Shown: piece after piece, positions 23,846 through 50,267 of the stretch
Position numbering within the stretch: position 1 is the first letter of the stretch
Layout of the letters: the number at the start of each line of letters is the position of its first letter
Assembly: GCA_964035545.1 (NCBI GenBank)
Contig: OZ037770.1
Coordinates: 9,326,973 to 9,390,972, forward strand
DNA: 64,000 bases
Origin: Bugula neritina
Taxonomy: Eukaryota; Bryozoa; Gymnolaemata; Cheilostomatida; Bugulidae
Reading direction: 5' to 3'
Program-made: the position numbers and the translations under genes
The notes under the pieces: generated by a model
What the model was told of the DNA's origin: nothing
What the model saw: only the letters and a program-made list of their open reading frames with translations
The model's database searches: none

Positions 23846-26800
23846 TTCTAGTTTTCAGTTCTAATTTGTTGGTGTATGCTAAAAAAGTAAGATCAATTAC
23901 CCAAATATGATTTGTGATAACTAGTAGCTATTTTTATATAATATTATGAAATATGAACATATTTTAAATATGTATATCTATTTTATTATGTATATATTGG
24001 CATGGATGGCATAATACATATATCAAGATAGTGAAATAATTTGAGCATACAAAACCAACACATTGATACAATAATATTAGGTATTTGAATATAATATTTA
24101 TATATTTTGTAACTTCATAATGTTCTGTCATTATTATATAACAGCAGTGCCTTGCAAAGCTTCTTGCACCCTCTCCAATGAATACTTACTCACAACTCCT
24201 TATTCCAGCTGCCCTCCATGGTTTGGTGATGTTCTCTTTCTGAAACTGTTTGAAGAACTTGAAGGTGGTGAAATCTTCTATAGCTCGATCTGCTAGAATC
24301 ACACACTCTGTGCAGGCTGTAAGATAAAATAAACAATCGTATCAGCAAACTACCATCAGTGTTTGATGATGCTCAACTTGCTTTTTGTAAACGATGCTCC
24401 TTATGTTTACTGTTTAAGTTTGCTTACATCGACTTAATCATAATTTGATTTACAAGAACATGCAATGCCAGACAGACTTTAATCATGATTTCAGCAAAGT
24501 TCATCTGCTTACCAATGTTATAGGAACTTTTATACTTTTGTTTGATAAACTTCAGCAAAATAATTTCAATCTTATAGGCTACCATATTTGTAGTCATTGC
24601 AGTTTTGTTTAGAATTCAATGTTATATTTCATTGCCAACTTTGGCTAGCAAAAACATTTAGCTACTTCCTACAAATCCATGAAATTAAGTTTAGAAATCA
24701 TTTACTGAAGCTAATTTCAAGAGCTTCTCACTGTTTCTCACTGTTTCTCACTGTTTCTCACCGTTTCTCACAGTTTCTCATCGTTTCTCATGGTAACTGT
24801 TTTAATCTTTGCTGGTAACGGCAGTTAATTTCAAGAGTATTTATTTTAATACAAGTAAAATCTCAAGTTGTCAAAATTGAAAGGTAATAATTTTGTAAGA
24901 GGGCTTTACTATGACTAATTGCTATGAGTTATTCTCTTTGTAAATGAACTGTTAGTTGCTGCAAATATAACGGTTTAAGGCAGGGCTGTCCAACAGGTGG
25001 CTCTCAGCCTACATTTATGTGGCCCTCAAAGGCATAACAAACAACATTATTTTGCACACATATATCAATTAGAGTGAAAAAATAAACTTTCATAAAATAT
25101 CTTATCAATATAATGCTACAAAACAAGGAGCCTGCAGAAATTACTGAGGTTTCATTGTGTAATGATTCATAGAAATTTGAAAAAACGTAATTTGAAAAAT
25201 ACTGATGCAGTGGCCTCCGGCTCAAACTAAATTTTACAATATGTCTCTCGGCAACCAAATATTCTAATTCACTGGCCCTCGCTATGAAAAGGTTGGACAC
25301 CCTTGCCTAGACTCTAGAGTAATGCAAGTCATGTGAGTATATGCAACATAGGAAGTCAAAATGTTTTGAATTTGAGGTTTCTTGCACTTTTTCTTAAAAA
25401 ATGATGAACTCCCCCACAATGTCATAACTTACAATATAATGAAAAGCAATCAGTTTTGAATGTTCACTTAAATCAAATCGAGTGAATGTTGAAATATGTC
25501 GAAACATCATTATTTTTAACTAAAACACTAAATGATTTATTATAATGCAAATTATTTTTCGTAGAAGAATAATTAAAGGAAATATTAAATCATTCTAATT
25601 ATCAATTAACTTTTCCTCCAACATAAATTACAATCAAACCAAGCATTTAAAAAATTCCAATCAACACAAAACAATATTTCCAATGCACATTGAAACCAGT
25701 GATAATAGACTTTCAACTCCTACGTACAAAATAATTTCAAATGTATTGAGTAAAAGATTAAAATATTGTATCTATAAAGTTGCAAACAGAACACTGACAT
25801 GTGGTGTGTTTATGTTATGAATATATATGATGTTTTCTAACTGCATGTTCTATATTTCACTTTTGTTTGAGAAATCATAAGCATACAAGACCGTGAAACT
25901 AGAAAACCACAACACTAAGATATAGCTTCATGACTAAATTATTTAGCAGGTTTTAATAAATTAACAAAGCATAAAAAACTATAACCTATAAAAAATTTAC
26001 TCTCAATAGGAAATATTTCAAAATAATTTAATCACTGCTGCAAACATGCTTGCGTTCTAGATTTCTTTTGATTTATGCATATATGAAAAATCTGTATTTT
26101 TAAGTTTCAAATTTGTTAATGAAAATACGGTAAACTCCCATGAATAGACAAAATAGGAAACATTTTATTAATTTTCACGTAAAAAATATTCTAATTGCCT
26201 TCAATAATTGAGGGAAATAGCAATTAGCATTTAATGAGTTGCTAATTAGACTGCGAGGATATGTGCAGGAAATCTTTCTTGGACATGTTTTAGAATTATG
26301 AAATACATGCTGTCTAAAGAACTCTACAATTTTAAAAGAATAAGACTGATACATGCATGAAATATAGATAGAGATCTAGTGTTTGAAAGTTATTCCTATA
26401 TTACACCATGACAGGTTGGTAAATAGTGCATGCCACTGTCATAAATTGATAATCGCACTAAATCCTCAACAAAATGTGTGGAGCTTGACATCAGAAGGCA
26501 GGGAACAGTGAATGCATGAAGCATAACTCCATGACCAACTTATTTAGATGAAAGCTAAGTTATACAGGCTTGTGAAAAAACTTCAAAAGTAAAACATGAA
26601 CTTAATTTCTGTCTATTTGACAAAGTACCAAAGTAATAGATGCATTTAAGAAAGAAAAGAGAAATTACCCCCCACCTCACAGTAACACTCTTTACTTAAG
26701 CTACTCGATATTTTTTCTCTTTACTGAAAATCATTAAGGTTTTGACAAGCTGAAGCATAAAAATCTCAAAATAATGATTTATTGCGCCTCCCTTAATATT

Positions 26801-29422
26801 CCATTCTTTTTATTTAACAGTTATTTATTCGAAGTTTGAAAAGCTATTTATGGAAATGTCAAAATAGTGACTTTTTAAGTCATTAATATTACTTGACGTG
26901 ATGCCTACATTTATCTGACAAAAAACAGTCGGAACTGAGTCAAGTGAAACCAGCGCCAATGTAATGCTTGTTACTTCCACTGTAGAGAGATGATCAAAGT
27001 GTGGAAAAACAGAAGCATGGCTGAAAGTTGCTTGAAGGCATGACAAGAACCAAATGTCTTGTTTTGAATTTATACTATTACAGTTGTCTCACTACTTGAA
27101 ACTGTAGTGGAATTAAAATTACATCACCAATCATTCTGCTTTAGAATAGTTAACAGTTTAGTAACAATATAGAGTGTGGTTTCTTCTAAAATTAAATTCC
27201 TTAATGTTCCTATAAAATAAATCCTCCTGTCAATCAGTAGACTACATAAATTCTCAACCTCTATTTTTCTCAAGATTTATAGGCTATATCATGATCAAGC
27301 AACACAACTTCAGCTGTCATGTTTGAAGAAATGCAGACGACTTCTGATTGTTTCGAGCAAGCAAATTAGAAGTGAAGTAGTTTCAGTAACTGATATATGA
27401 GAATGATACTCACGGTTGTTCGGCATCTGGTACTTCCTACAACATAAATACATAAACAGTAATTAAAGAGTTGGCAACTTCACGATAACTACTGTTACAT
27501 TCTATATCTGCTGAGCCCAGAAACCAAGCAAATACAATTTTGAATAATGTCAAAGAAGGCACCAAGTACTTGTAGAATATGGCAGTCACTTCAAAATTAA
27601 CTTACTTAGTGCATCGCTATATAATATGTCCCTTTTCAAACTAAAACTTTAACTAAACCAAACTAAAACTTAGAATAATGAGCAATTCATTAGAGTATTA
27701 TTTGAATTTGTTCTTATTTTATCAATTAAAGGGGTATGACCTTATTTTTCAGTCTGCATCTATTTATAGAGTGTATATAAATACAAAGAGCAAATGACAC
27801 TTTGCAATAAATATCCTTAAGTAGACTATAAAATGACCAGCAGTGGTTGTAGAGAATCTTGAGTAATAGCAGCTTAGCATATACTTTGGTTATACTATAG
27901 GTAGGGCCAGTCAATATTATATATATATATATCTGTAACTAACTTATTTTAATATATTATGTGTATAGAATAGAAGCTATATAATTGCATACATATATTA
28001 TGAGATGATTCTAAATATAGGAGAGATGATGCATAACTAATAACTGCCATTGGTAATTGTTTAAGTATGATATGGTATTGGGATTACCCCTTTAGATTAG
28101 AGTGGGATTATAGAGCATCAGAAAGTGTAGTACCCAGGCTAGTAGTTAGTTGACTAGTATATCACTTAATAGTGTGAGCTTAATACAGAGTCACGCAATA
28201 TATGTGCATCATCAAAAGAAACTTCATTCAAATAAATAAAGTAGTAAATAAAACCAACGTTTGTCGTTTATTTATTTTCAACCAAGGTAATACTACTAGC
28301 CTGTCTGAAGATGTTGGCCAGGAGAGAAATCCTTCTTAGTGTAGAATTGTAAGATGATTTTTTGAGAGACAATGATAAATGTGTGGTTATAGACAGACAT
28401 GCTGTGTTAAGCCAACAGTTATACTACACTGAAAATGTAAACCAGCTTACCTGGGAGGTTGTGGCTGTGCTACACCAGTAGCCAACAAAGCAGCTACAAA
28501 ATAGGGTTATATAAAATTTAAGTGTCACATGACAAAACAAAAGGTAAATACTAGGACTGTGCAATTGGGCAAATAATAGCAAGGTAAGCCTTCCAAATAT
28601 TTATGTTGAGAAAAGCATGAATTTCTTAAGAAAGTTGAAACCTAAATAAAGCAAGATGAAAAAAGTTACATTCTGCTTGTTATATGAAATACTTATTATT
28701 ATAATGTTGATCTCTATAATTATTTGCTGAGGAGAAACAATTAGTATCTACAGCTCGGCTATAAAATCTATGACTAGTTATATAGCAGGTCTCTGAAAAG
28801 TGTGCTAACAGTGTTGAACCTGAGAATTCAAAACTGCCATTATTTGAACATTGAGTTGCTTAATGACATATCAGTGGCTCCCAATAAAGGGGAAAGGGAG
28901 GCACTAGAACTTTTGAGAAATACAATTAATACTCTAGCAAATTTATTGACAAAATTGTTCATACTCTATATTGTGTTATTGGTGCATTGCTCACTATAAT
29001 ATCTTGTAAATCGATGCACGTCTCATTATTCAGCTTAAACATTGCATAGAAAATCATAACCCTAAGAGTGATTCTGAAACTATATCTGTTCTAAAAGTAA
29101 AAATCTCTGTAATATTATACTCTTGTAAAAGACTGGGAAATTCATTTCACTTTCAACAAACATAAGCAGTTGCACTCATCATTATTTTACAATACTATTT
29201 ACGGCAATACATGAAGAAAGTTGTGTAATAGAAATGTAAGAATCTAAAATTTCACATCTGACAAGTACGTTGCAGCTAAACAAAAGAGTTTAGCTTAATA
29301 ACTTAAGTTAAAAATTAATACAATTCGCAAAATTCAACACAATACAGTTCATAAAGAATTACAGACTTTCCCATTAGTATAGACAACTTACCTGCTAGGA
29401 GACAGAGCGTGTTCCAGTACAT
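19246..29422 (-). CDS. Secreted 20-cysteine protein, paralogue 1 (last exon not found)
   Basis: Ten minus-strand coding exons: 29422-29392, 28493-28451, 27436-27414, 24316-24190, 23676-23531, 23101-23023, 22441-22258, 21657-21581, 20471-20300, 19330-19246 (967 bases, 322 codons plus one base). All have GT-AG borders and phases that agree. Exons 1-2 give a signal peptide (MYWNTLCLLA, then AALLATGVAQ). The mature part has 20 cysteines in spaced pairs such as CTEC, QCFQHC, CSGVC and GLCGDY, plus N-glycosylation sites NIT, NLT and NGT. Exon 10 holds a Thr/Pro stalk (STTTTLAPPTT). I do not recognise the family. The helical spacing between Cys pairs suggests a disulfide-rich extracellular domain. 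Exon 10 ends with a strong C/GTAAGT donor, yet I found no match to the last exon of paralogue 2. This copy may use a diverged exon, lie beyond a rearrangement, or read through to a short new tail. It is the tandem duplicate of the gene at 31.4-40.8 kb. Confidence 0.75.
19313..19410. repeat. 52-bp repeat at the exon 10 acceptor, short version
   Basis: About one and a half to two units of the repeat that is expanded in paralogue 2 (cctgtaatatacagtatgta, then ccacacaggt). The second unit has lost the clean acceptor. Confidence 0.7.
22005..22222 (+). mobile_element. SINE in paralogue 1 intron, with empty site in paralogue 2
   Basis: A tRNA head (gagcagctgtggtctagcgg), a clean B-box (ggttcgagcc) and a full body. 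The 15-bp target duplication taactaaatctacag lies at about 21,990-22,004 and 22,223-22,237. Paralogue 2 has a single copy of that target with the same flank (about 36,037-36,065), so the SINE inserted after the gene duplication. Confidence 0.92.
23250..23432 (+). mobile_element. Degenerate SINE in paralogue 1 intron
   Basis: The head cagcagctatggtttaaggg, ccattggtgatgg, attgcttctgt and the tail match the SINE family but with many changes and a lost B-box. Paralogue 2 has a much better SINE in the same intron, with its own target duplication, so the two are probably independent insertions. Confidence 0.6.
23812..23845. repeat. (AATC)n microsatellite
   Basis: About eight units of caat/aatc, within an intron of paralogue 1. 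Confidence 0.9.
24722..24792. repeat. 10-bp tandem repeat
   Basis: About seven units of tgtttctcac with single-base changes, in the intron between exons 3 and 4 of paralogue 1. Confidence 0.9.
24981..25305. mobile_element. Degenerate hAT-like MITE
   Basis: The ends form an imperfect terminal inverted repeat: CAGGGCTGTCCAAC on the left, CAAGGGTGTCCAAC read from the right. Just inside, both ends carry ggtggc/ggccctc motifs. No clear 8-bp target duplication remains. The end motif and the length of about 325 bp fit non-autonomous hAT elements. It lies in an intron of paralogue 1. Confidence 0.55.
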
Positions 29423-29580
29423 GGTGATGTGATGTAGTGAGAGTAGCTAACATACAGTGTGGTACACCAGCTAGTAGTTCTCAGTAGCTGACACTAGAGT
29501 GTGCTGCATTCAAGCTAACCCTTGAGACAAGAATAAATGACAGATCTACTGCTATAGTTATTATGAGGTAACACCTCTCG

Positions 29581-29594
29581 GTTGCCATGGCGAT
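29581..29594. promoter_or_regulatory. X-box-like site upstream of paralogue 1
   Basis: gttgccatggcgat lies 159 bases upstream of the start codon. Paralogue 2 has the same 14 bases 166 bases upstream of its start. It resembles the RFX X-box, two half-sites around AT, although the second half differs from the consensus. No TATA box is seen in either copy. Confidence 0.4.
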
Positions 29595-29639
29595 TTCATA
29601 AGTTATTCTTGATACAATTAAATAATTAGCATAGAATAA

Positions 29640-30820
29640 TGGAGCCTCCCAAAAGAGATTTAGTCGTTACATTACAGAGATGGTCAGCGAAACATATGTA
29701 ACAGAGGCTGAAAAATAATTCCGCCTTTAATTACGAGTTTATTATGAAAACCTTGCGTGTGGAATGCAGTGTTATTAAAATTTCAATTATATTTTGTCAT
29801 TAAATACACATTGCTTCTTTTTACAAAGACATTAAACCTCATTGCTTGCTTGTTTATTTTTGTTTAAAAGATATTATAATCACAAAGATATGCATCTGTT
29901 TATGTAAAACAAGCCCGCGGACAAAGCAGTTTCAGTCTTTATTCTATACATGATCACAATGGGTTACTGTAAGGAATAAAAGTAGTCAAGGCTGATGACA
30001 GTAATTAAACTCGTATCTATCCATGAAGTTTGAATGTTTTATTTAATGATCTCATAAAGTAATGAGGGGTGAATATTTATAGGCATTGTTTGGTCAAAAA
30101 GTAAACACTTTTAAATTTATTTCTTTGCTTGGTTTCAACTTTATTTTTGACAGAGATAATGTTGTATAAAAGTTTACTTAGTAAAACAAGACCCAACTCA
30201 CTTATAAATTATACACAGTTTCTCTCAGTCACCATATATTCATATAGGAGGCTACAGTTTTATGGTTGGTATCGGAACATGTAATACGAACAGCTCCTGT
30301 TTCCAGGAATGAACAGTTACAAAGCAAACCAAGCCAAAAGTCTCACTAGTAACCTTCTACTTACACCTTTAACTCACGAGCTCAAGTTTTTCAGTTGAAA
30401 CAAATTTGTTGAAGAAAATTAACGTGTGTACCAAGATGTAGCTTATAACTCATATTATCCTATTTTCTTGACAAAACCCCCAGAAATAACATTATACGTT
30501 GTAAAAAGTACAATTTAGTCATGAGTTGTCTACTTTTAGTGGCAATCTTCCAACTGTAGCCAACTTGCTATAGCCAGATGACCAGATGATTTTAAGCAAA
30601 AATTGAAATGAAGAAATTCCATTATATGTTACAAGTATTAAGGTTGGTTAGCAGTCAGCTGATTCACACGTAGAGTATCTTTCAGCCAAAGACAATCATG
30701 CACAGCACAGTATGCTAAACATGTGTGTATGAGTTTTACATTTATCAATTGCTAAATGAAAGTCTTGAAGAATTATTGTTCTAAGGCTTTTTTGTGCATG
30801 AAAAATTCACTCAGCTAAAA
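29640..30820. other. Upstream flank of paralogue 1, otherwise unassigned
   Basis: Up to about 29,990 this still aligns with the upstream flank of paralogue 2 (about 41,050-41,450), for example acaaagacattaa and gatgtaaaacaag-like segments. This marks one edge of the tandem duplication. Beyond that I see no gene. Confidence 0.45.
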
Positions 30821-30824
30821 CCAC

Positions 30825-30965
30825 CAGCGCCTATTTCTAGAGAACTGCACAAGATAGAAAGGATTTTAAATTGGGCTAAGGACTTGTTTATATGTGCCAA
30901 AAAGAGCAATTGTGACTGGATGCTCTTCCTAAAATTACCAATGGACTTTTACTGGGGATAAAAGG
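30825..30965 (-). mobile_element. SINE body fragment without tRNA head
   Basis: The minus strand reads the SINE body (CCATTGGTAATTTTAGGAAG, CAGTCACAATTGCTC, then GTCCTTAGCCCAATTTAAA). The tRNA-like head is missing or unrecognisable. Confidence 0.55.
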
Positions 30966-31403
30966 CCATTGAGTGATAATAACCAAGTCTATATTTTTAC
31001 CCATCATCTCCAATCTACATACAAAGTGGATCACATGCTAAATATACATATTTTCATGAAAAACAAGCTTGGAGAGATATCAGGTTGCAGGAAGCTTAGC
31101 TTAAAAGAATCTCTGCTGATTGCAACTCTACATGCAAGCATGACTATATTATGTAAAATAATTTAAGGTATAAGTTTATTTATTTTCCTAAATCAATTTA
31201 GTACTGATAAAAATGAATTGTATTATGTGAAAAGATGCAGAAAAGAATATATATATATAATGTTTAAAGTCAATCAGATGTTTTGATATAAACAAACATT
31301 ACAGTAAAAGTTCAAATTTGATAATGAAAATAATAGCAACTGAAATAAAGTAATAAAACTAACAAATGCTTACTAATTATGATATGTTATTTGCCAACTT
31401 TGA

Positions 31404-40838
<9,435 letters not shown>

Positions 40839-41003
40839 GGTGATGTGATGTAGTGAGAGTAGCTAACATACAGTGTGGTACACCAGCTAGTAGAGTTCTC
40901 AGTAGCTGATACTAGAGTGTGCTACATTCAAGCCAATCCTCGAGACAAGAATAACTGTCATCTACTGCTCAGGGTGAATCTGAGGTTACACTTATACCTC
41001 TCA

Positions 41004-41017
41004 GTTGCCATGGCGAT
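41004..41017. promoter_or_regulatory. X-box-like site upstream of paralogue 2
   Basis: gttgccatggcgat, identical to the site upstream of paralogue 1 and at nearly the same distance from the start codon (166 versus 159 bases). The surrounding 40 bases (ctctcagttgccatggcgat, ctcataagt) are also close to the other copy. Confidence 0.4.
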
Positions 41018-41281
41018 CTCATAAGTCGACACTTGAAACAGATGATGTAAAATAAATATACTTTATTTATATTATACTTTAAATTATGAGTTTGATTACT
41101 CAACCATGTGCGTGGACAGGAGTCCTAATGAAACTACAATATTACCTGTCAAGATTAAAAACATCAATGCGGCCCTTTACAAAGACATTAAGCCCCGCAC
41201 TCCTGTTATGCTGGTATTATTTCTATTTTATTTAAATTTTAGAAGATATGAACAAGATGGGCATATCTTTGTAAAATAATT

Positions 41282-41353
41282 GTCCCGGCTAGGATTCGAA
41301 CCTGAGACCTCTGGCTTGCAAGCAGGTGCACCTAACCATTACACCACAGGGGC
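41282..41353 (-). pseudogene. tRNA-like sequence (tRNA-Ala-TGC-like pseudogene or SINE head)
   Basis: The minus strand reads GCCCCTGTGGTGTAATGGTT (A-box), then CTGCTTGCAAGCCAG and GGTTCGAATCC (B-box). The acceptor stem pairs at only five of seven positions and the anticodon stem does not close properly, so it is probably not a working tRNA. Alanine TGC is the best guess for the anticodon. The matching flank upstream of paralogue 1 lacks it, so it was inserted after the duplication or lost there. Confidence 0.5.
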
Positions 41354-41961
41354 TACTTGGTAATCACAACACTACTACAATTCTGATGTAAAACAAGGGG
41401 CCAGTTAGGATAACACTGTTTCAATCTTCATTTTATAAGGAATGTAAAAGGTAAGTGATATTACTAGTGATATTAGTGCTAGTACTAGTACAAATAAGAC
41501 GACCAGAGCAGCGAATTTACCTACCAAGAAGAAGCTGTGAGCAATAAAAGTCAACCCAAGAATATCACTGGTAATATCTGATAAAGTTGATATATTGGAT
41601 AAATTAAAGCCACGAGACTGTCCGCAGAGTTGCAGGTATCAGGGGATAAGAAGTTTAAGAGAACTTTTAAATAAGGAAAATATAAATTCATCACTAAAAA
41701 TTGTAAAAGATCAAAACTGACATTCAACAAGAAAGAACATATATTTTAATTGAGAAAAAATGGGTTTAAGTAGACAAAATTTCAGCGAGTAGGTTGTATA
41801 CAAAAATTGCAGAAAAAATTCATGCAGCTTCAAAAAAATTGGCAATTAGCCTAGAAATTAATGAAAAAAAGCAGACAAAGTTAAAATAATGTAGTACCAT
41901 GGAATGACTTAGCAAATGAAAAAAACAATGAGACTACACATGTTCTAGACCCAAACTATAA

Positions 41962-47278
<5,317 letters not shown>

Positions 47279-47484
47279 CTTGCATCAGCTATAATTAGAC
47301 AAATCTGGCAGACTTTTATAAGTCGCTAAAAAATTTCAACTTCAAATGACTCCAAATACTATGAAAAGGAGACTCACAAGAATATCAAGTAATGTATCTT
47401 TGGGCACTGAGAAAAAAACACATAAAAAATGGCGAACCATTTTAAAATATGATGTTTGGTCTAGAATTAGATGCCGTCAAATGA

Positions 47485-48840
47485 GTGATTAAATTATTGT
47501 TGGAGACTACTCCAAAAGCTGTTGTAGCTATCACTGATCATGCTATCGGTGTACGAGCCAGTGCAACACAGAAATGGAGGCCTAAAATTAGGCTTACTCA
47601 GATTATCAATTGGCTTAATGCTTATAGAGAACCTTACGAAGATGATTATCCATTTATTGGCATGAAAATTGTCGATATATTGGAGCACTTTCTGTCTACC
47701 AACCTACTGAGTTGGCGCCTCTTTGACATCCTTGGGGCCCACGTGAGGGCCAGTCTCGAGCCGTATGAGGGAGCGCATGGTACGTTGGCGGACGGATCAT
47801 GCATTCATTTCTACGGCGTCCTTACACTACTTGGACGGGTCCGTGATCAGGCAATCCACGAAATCTTTATTGTCAGCCATTTGAAAGAGAGCAATTCTAA
47901 GCATGCCGTTCCTTAAGAAACACCAGTGTCGCATACTTTCAGAATTCTGCATTGGTGATGGCTGGCAAGGAACTTGTCTGCGTTGACAAGTTTGGTAGGC
48001 CCTTGGTGGGCGGAGTCCAGGTAGTGCATAACTGCACGGTACCCGGACGATCTCAGGCTACCTTACGCTGCAAGGTTAACTGCAAGAGGATAGCTGGACT
48101 GGGACTGGTGGAAGGAATACCAGGAGGGATCCAGTTGTTTAACAGCCTGAATCGGCTAGACTGCCGGGGGCACTCATCGTACAATGCATTAATCCTTTCA
48201 CGGAGCCAATCAAACTACCGGCAGGCACCCTGGTGGGGAAGTACCACTCTATCCAAGAAGCGGATGTGAGGCCGGCACTGGAAACAGTGGTCGACGCCTC
48301 GGGTGCTCCCCCTCGGGCCGGACGGGCAGCGATACCGGAGCACGTGGCTGGTCTATATGATGGGGCCTGTGAAAACTGTAGCAGTAGTGCCGAACGCCAA
48401 GCACTGGCTCGATTACTGGTGGACTACAGTGATGTTTTCAGTTACGGAGATGAAGACATGGGGCTGACCAAGGTGGTGTGTCATGAGATACCATTGGCAG
48501 CCGGGACCACCCCCATCAGGCAGCCTACACGACGGCTACGTCCGGAGAAGGAAGTAAGCAGACAAGTGCAGGATCTTCTCGACCGGGACCTGATTGAGCC
48601 TGCCCACGGTGCGTGGAGCTCCCCGGTGGTCTTGGTCAAGAAGAAGGATGGTAGTTGGAGGTTCTGCGTAGACTACCGCAGACTCAACAGTGTTACTATC
48701 CAGGATGCTTACCCACTCCCCAGGATAAAGGAGTCTCTAGATTCCTTTCCCGGATTAAAGAACTATCGACGGGTCTGGGAGACTTGGCAGCTTTTGATGA
48801 TTTTTACGATCAAGACTTGGGGTTGTCAAGTCTCTTAGAC
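47485..48840 (+). pseudogene. Decayed Gypsy pol fragment (protease to start of RT)
   Basis: Pieces of one polyprotein appear in three frames. About 47,740-47,900 has a protease-like part (TLADGSCIHFYG, then IFIVSHL). About 47,955-48,190 has a linker (KELVCVDKFGRPLVGG and so on). From 48,233 the third frame carries the region before reverse transcriptase (GTTPIRQPTRRL, PEKEVSRQVQDLLD) and RT motif 1 (SSPVVLVKKKDGSWRFCVDY), then DAYPLPRIKESLDS. There it ends: the YxDD active site, RNase H and integrase are absent, and the sequence passes in another frame into the accessory ORF. So there are at least two frameshifts and a large internal deletion. RT motif wording is of the Gypsy/Ty3 group. No 5' LTR was found. 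Confidence 0.85.
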
Positions 48841-49917
48841 TCGCCGGAGCGACGGGTGGTCAAAGCACCATACAAGGAGGGACTGAAAATCGGTCAGACT
48901 CAAATCGGCCAGTTACAGTCTGTATGTAATTTTTCAGACGACGCCATAGACATTGGAACAGAGGAGCTGAGTTTACCTAACTTCCCCTCCATCCGCAACC
49001 CTGGCTCGGCTCGTGGCAGCCCGAAGGGTTCCTCCTCCCAGGGCCTGTCTGCCCCCACTATCCCAGAAGAGCCAGCTGAACCCGTGGAAGTGCAACTGGG
49101 AAGTGGGGCTGTCCGGATGGACACCGACAGGCCAGGACGGAGCACACTGGCACTACCAAAAGTACTGACAGACCGTTAGTACTGGATCACTCCTGAGACC
49201 AAGGTCAACATTGAGGAGACGAGCGGGCAGCCAGGCAACCTCAAGTGCCGCCAATGCGGTAAACGATTCACTACCGCACGGCGACTGAGGGTGCACACCC
49301 CTCAACATTACACAAATGTATTCTGTCCGTGTGGGGAGTACTCTTTCCAAAGAGATTACATCTCCCGCTATAAACGCATAGCACGGTGTCATACGGGCAG
49401 AACCTTTGTGGTAGATGCTGCTACCTTCCCAGAGTTCAGGGATTTAATCATGTCACAGGTGGAAAATCCCAGGAAGCGGGCAGTTCTCGCCCGAGGATTT
49501 CCAGCATGCCGACCTGTCCGGGAAGCCTCAGATGGAGAAGAATCTCCAGCAGCCACCCAACTTCTCTGGGTCGTGCTGAATAGAGTAGATAGCAAAGGAC
49601 CAGATGTAATTACAACCAGGAGAAGGCCTTACTCTACCAACTCACCCGCAAGATCCACTAGGCGACGTATTACCCAGGTTGTCTCCAGACACTCACCTTC
49701 CCCATCAGCACGCACCACTAGATCAAGTTTTTCCAGCACCAGTTCCAGACTCTCCACCACGACTTCTCACACATCCTCTACCCGCCATGCTTCTCTCACT
49801 CGTCGTCAACCTACCCATACCTGCCCTCACGAAGAAGAGATCAGGAGACTTAAAAGGCGTCTCTGGAGATGTGAGGACATCCAGGCCCTGCGCAGGCAAC
49901 TCAGGCGCAGCAGATAA
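48655..49917 (+). pseudogene. Gypsy accessory zinc-finger protein, copy 1 (one in-frame stop)
   Basis: One frame runs from about 48,700 to 49,917 with a single TAG at 49,177-49,179. Parts in order: an acidic/hydrophobic start (DDFYDQDLGLSSLLD), a Pro/Ser-rich linker, LALPKVLTDR, a classical C2H2 finger (CRQCGKRF, C-x2-C-x12-H-x3-H), and an atypical second finger (FCPCGEYSF...RIARCH). Next come a conserved block (TFVVDAATFPEFRDLI) and a GFPAC motif, then a basic Ser/Thr-rich region and a C-terminal CPHEEEIRRLKRRL helix. The second element at 61 kb has the same order. It follows pol remnants and precedes an LTR, the place where env or accessory ORFs sit. Nucleic-acid binding is inferred from the finger. 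I know no named family for it. Confidence 0.75.
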
Positions 49918-50267
49918 GACTCTCATTTATATATATATATATTTTATTCTAGTGTGTTTTAAGTATTATTGCAAATATGTGTAAATAATAGTGTGCGTTA
50001 CAGTATCAAGTTTTTTTTATTTTATTATATTAAAATACTCTGTTTTTGTGCTCATAAATTCCTTCCAGTCAAAGTTGTTTTATTTCCCTTACCCCACATT
50101 TCTTTCATCAGTATTATACTATTTTCTCTAGAACCTGAACCAAGTTTTTTTTATTTCATTTTTCTGTACTCTTATGCTAGTTCCTATGCCCTTTGGCCTG
50201 TTATTTTTCCCTTGTTATATTTACTCTGTTTTTATATCAGAAATTGTGCTTTCTGATAGGGGGTGTG

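Noticed and set aside
24597-24818. Open frame in a paralogue 1 intron
   Set aside because: Much of it is the 10-bp tandem repeat; no splice signals tie it to the gene.
49153-49392. Minus-strand open frame and other antisense frames in the Gypsy accessory regions (also 61,248-61,931)
   Set aside because: They are shadows of the GC-rich plus-strand accessory ORFs.
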